Origin: an uncultured bacterium | GTDB taxonomy: Bacteria; Methylomirabilota; Methylomirabilia; Rokubacteriales; CSP1-6 | Assembly (NCBI GenBank): GCA_946479205.1 | Contig: CAMLFJ010000022.1 | Coordinates: 1 to 13,803, forward strand | Direction: 5' to 3' | DNA length: 13,803 bases | Shown here: positions 12,890 through 13,803 of the stretch, in pieces | Position numbering within the stretch: the first letter of the stretch is position 1 | How the letters are laid out: the number at the start of each line of letters is the position of its first letter | Notes under the pieces: generated by a model | What the model was told of the DNA's origin: nothing | The model's database searches: none | What the model saw: only the letters and a program-made list of their open reading frames with translations | Position numbers and translations under genes: made by a program

Positions 12890-13803
12890 ATCGCCATGCT
12901 GACCTGCCCGGTGCGCCGGTAGGCGGCCGGGTCCAGCACCACGTTCACGCAGTAGACCTCCCCCGAGCCCAGCGCGCGCTCGAGCGCGGGCCTCAGCTGG
13001 CCCGGCTCGGTCACGTAGAGCCCCTTGCCGCCCAGCGCTTCCACCATGCGCTCGAAGCGCGTGAAGGGCAGCGAGGTGCCGACCGCCCGCTCGGCCCCGA
13101 AGAACGAGAGCTGCGGATTGCGGATCTGGCCCCAGCCGCCGTCGTTGCCGATCACGACGGTCATGGGCAGGCCGAAGCGCACCGCGGTCTCCATCTCCAT
13201 GCCGTTGAGCCCGAAGGCGCCGTCGCCCGCGACGAGCAGCACCCGCTGGGCCGGCCGCAGCAGCTTGGCCGCGATCGCGAACGAGGGCCCGACGCCCAGG
13301 CAGCCGAACGGCCCGGGATCCAGCCACTGCCCCGGTCGCGACAGCGGCACGATCTTGGACGCGCAGCCCACCACGTCGCCCCCGTCGCCCACCACCGTGG
13401 TTAGGGCGTCCATCACCGCGGCGATCTCGTGCGCCAGCCGGTAGTGGCTGATCGGCACGTCGTCCGAGCGCCGCTCGGCCAGGAGCCGCGCCTGCGCGTC
13501 GGCCTCCTTCTTCCGCACCGCGGCCTGCCAGGGCTCGAACCGCGCCGCCAGCGCGCGCGGCAGCGCGTCGGCGAGCGCCCGCAGCGTGAGCCCGATGTGG
13601 CTCGCGAGGCCCACCGTCAGCGGACGGTTGCGGCCCAGCTCCACCGGGTCGCAGTCCACCATCGCCACCTGGACGTTCTCCGCGAAGGACGGCGGGCGGC
13701 CGTAACCGAGGCGGAAGTCGAGCGGGGTGCCCAGCACGAGCGCCACGTCGGCCTGGCCCAGCGCGAAGCCGCGGGCCTGCGCGAAGGCCTGCGGGTGATC
13801 GTG
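12886..13803 (-). CDS. Thiamine diphosphate-dependent enzyme, acetolactate synthase-like (C-terminal part, cut by window edge)
   Basis: The last 305 residues of a ThDP enzyme of the acetolactate synthase / benzoylformate decarboxylase / 2-hydroxyacyl-CoA lyase superfamily. The visible part begins inside the central domain (ADVALVLGTPLDFRLGYG) and continues without a start into the right edge; the GTG at 13746 is internal. The C-terminal PP domain has GDGGDVVGCA, the GPFGCLGVGPSFAIAAK loop, and the Mg-diphosphate motif GDGAFGLNGMEMETAVRFG ending in IGNDGGWG. The catalytic glutamate is in the missing N-terminal domain. It could make or cleave a 2-hydroxy or 2-oxo acid. Its ATGA overlap with the glycosyltransferase gene is unusual and suggests a shared pathway. 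Confidence 0.88.
   Translation of the reverse strand, partial: HDHPQAFAQARGFALGQADVALVLGTPLDFRLGYGRPPSFAENVQVAMVDCDPVELGRNRPLTVGLASHIGLTLRALADALPRALAARFEPWQAAVRKKEADAQARLLAERRSDDVPISHYRLAHEIAAVMDALTTVVGDGGDVVGCASKIVPLSRPGQWLDPGPFGCLGVGPSFAIAAKLLRPAQRVLLVAGDGAFGLNGMEMETAVRFGLPMTVVIGNDGGWGQIRNPQLSFFGAERAVGTSLPFTRFERMVEALGGKGLYVTEPGQLRPALERALGSGEVYCVNVVLDPAAYRRTGQVSMAI

Noticed and set aside
13744..13746. GTG as start of the ThDP enzyme
   Set aside because: The frame continues upstream to the edge with sequence that fits the central domain, and a start here would remove the catalytic N-terminal domain.

Overview
The window is very GC-rich and tightly packed, with few intergenic gaps and many 4-base ATGA/GTGA stop/start overlaps. 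It combines a branched-chain amino acid type (Liv) ABC transporter, class I CoA-transferase, LLM-class (F420-dependent-like) flavin enzyme, stand-alone PxpA and molybdenum hydroxylase. This looks like the soil or groundwater bacteria with large, GC-rich, catabolically rich genomes, for example Candidatus Rokubacteria (Methylomirabilota) or related proteobacteria. That placement is inferred from gene style; no rRNA or other marker is present.

Layout. 1-1020 (minus): N-terminal part of a xanthine dehydrogenase-family molybdopterin subunit that runs off the left edge. 1167-5651 (minus): a complete Liv transporter operon in transcription order livK-like binding protein, livH, livM, livG, livF. 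5652-5797: a compact divergent control region with two back-to-back TTGACA boxes and a tandem 7-base repeat. 5798-11120 (plus): an operon of a GntR/FCD regulator, a PLP-dependent cysteine-synthase-fold enzyme, both subunits of a glutaconate-type CoA-transferase, an LLM flavin oxidoreductase and a PxpA (LamB/YcsF) protein, with a palindromic REP-like element inserted between the CoA-transferase and the LLM gene. 11121-11547: a 427-base non-coding stretch with strong inverted repeats that looks like a structured RNA leader. 11548-11853 (plus): a 101-residue orphan protein with a very strong ribosome binding site. 11870-13803 (minus): a GT4-type glycosyltransferase translationally coupled to an upstream thiamine-diphosphate enzyme that runs off the right edge.

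How the genes may work together (inference). The regulator sits between transporter and enzymes and probably senses an acid taken up by the Liv system. The enzyme set (Mo hydroxylase, flavin enzyme, lactam-opening PxpA-like protein, PLP lyase/synthase, CoA-transferase) would suit breakdown of a nitrogen-containing, possibly heterocyclic or lactam, carboxylic acid. The substrate cannot be read from sequence. The main candidate novelties are this catabolic cassette, the structured leader plus orphan protein at 11121-11853, and the glycosyltransferase terminator hairpin built from its own last codons.
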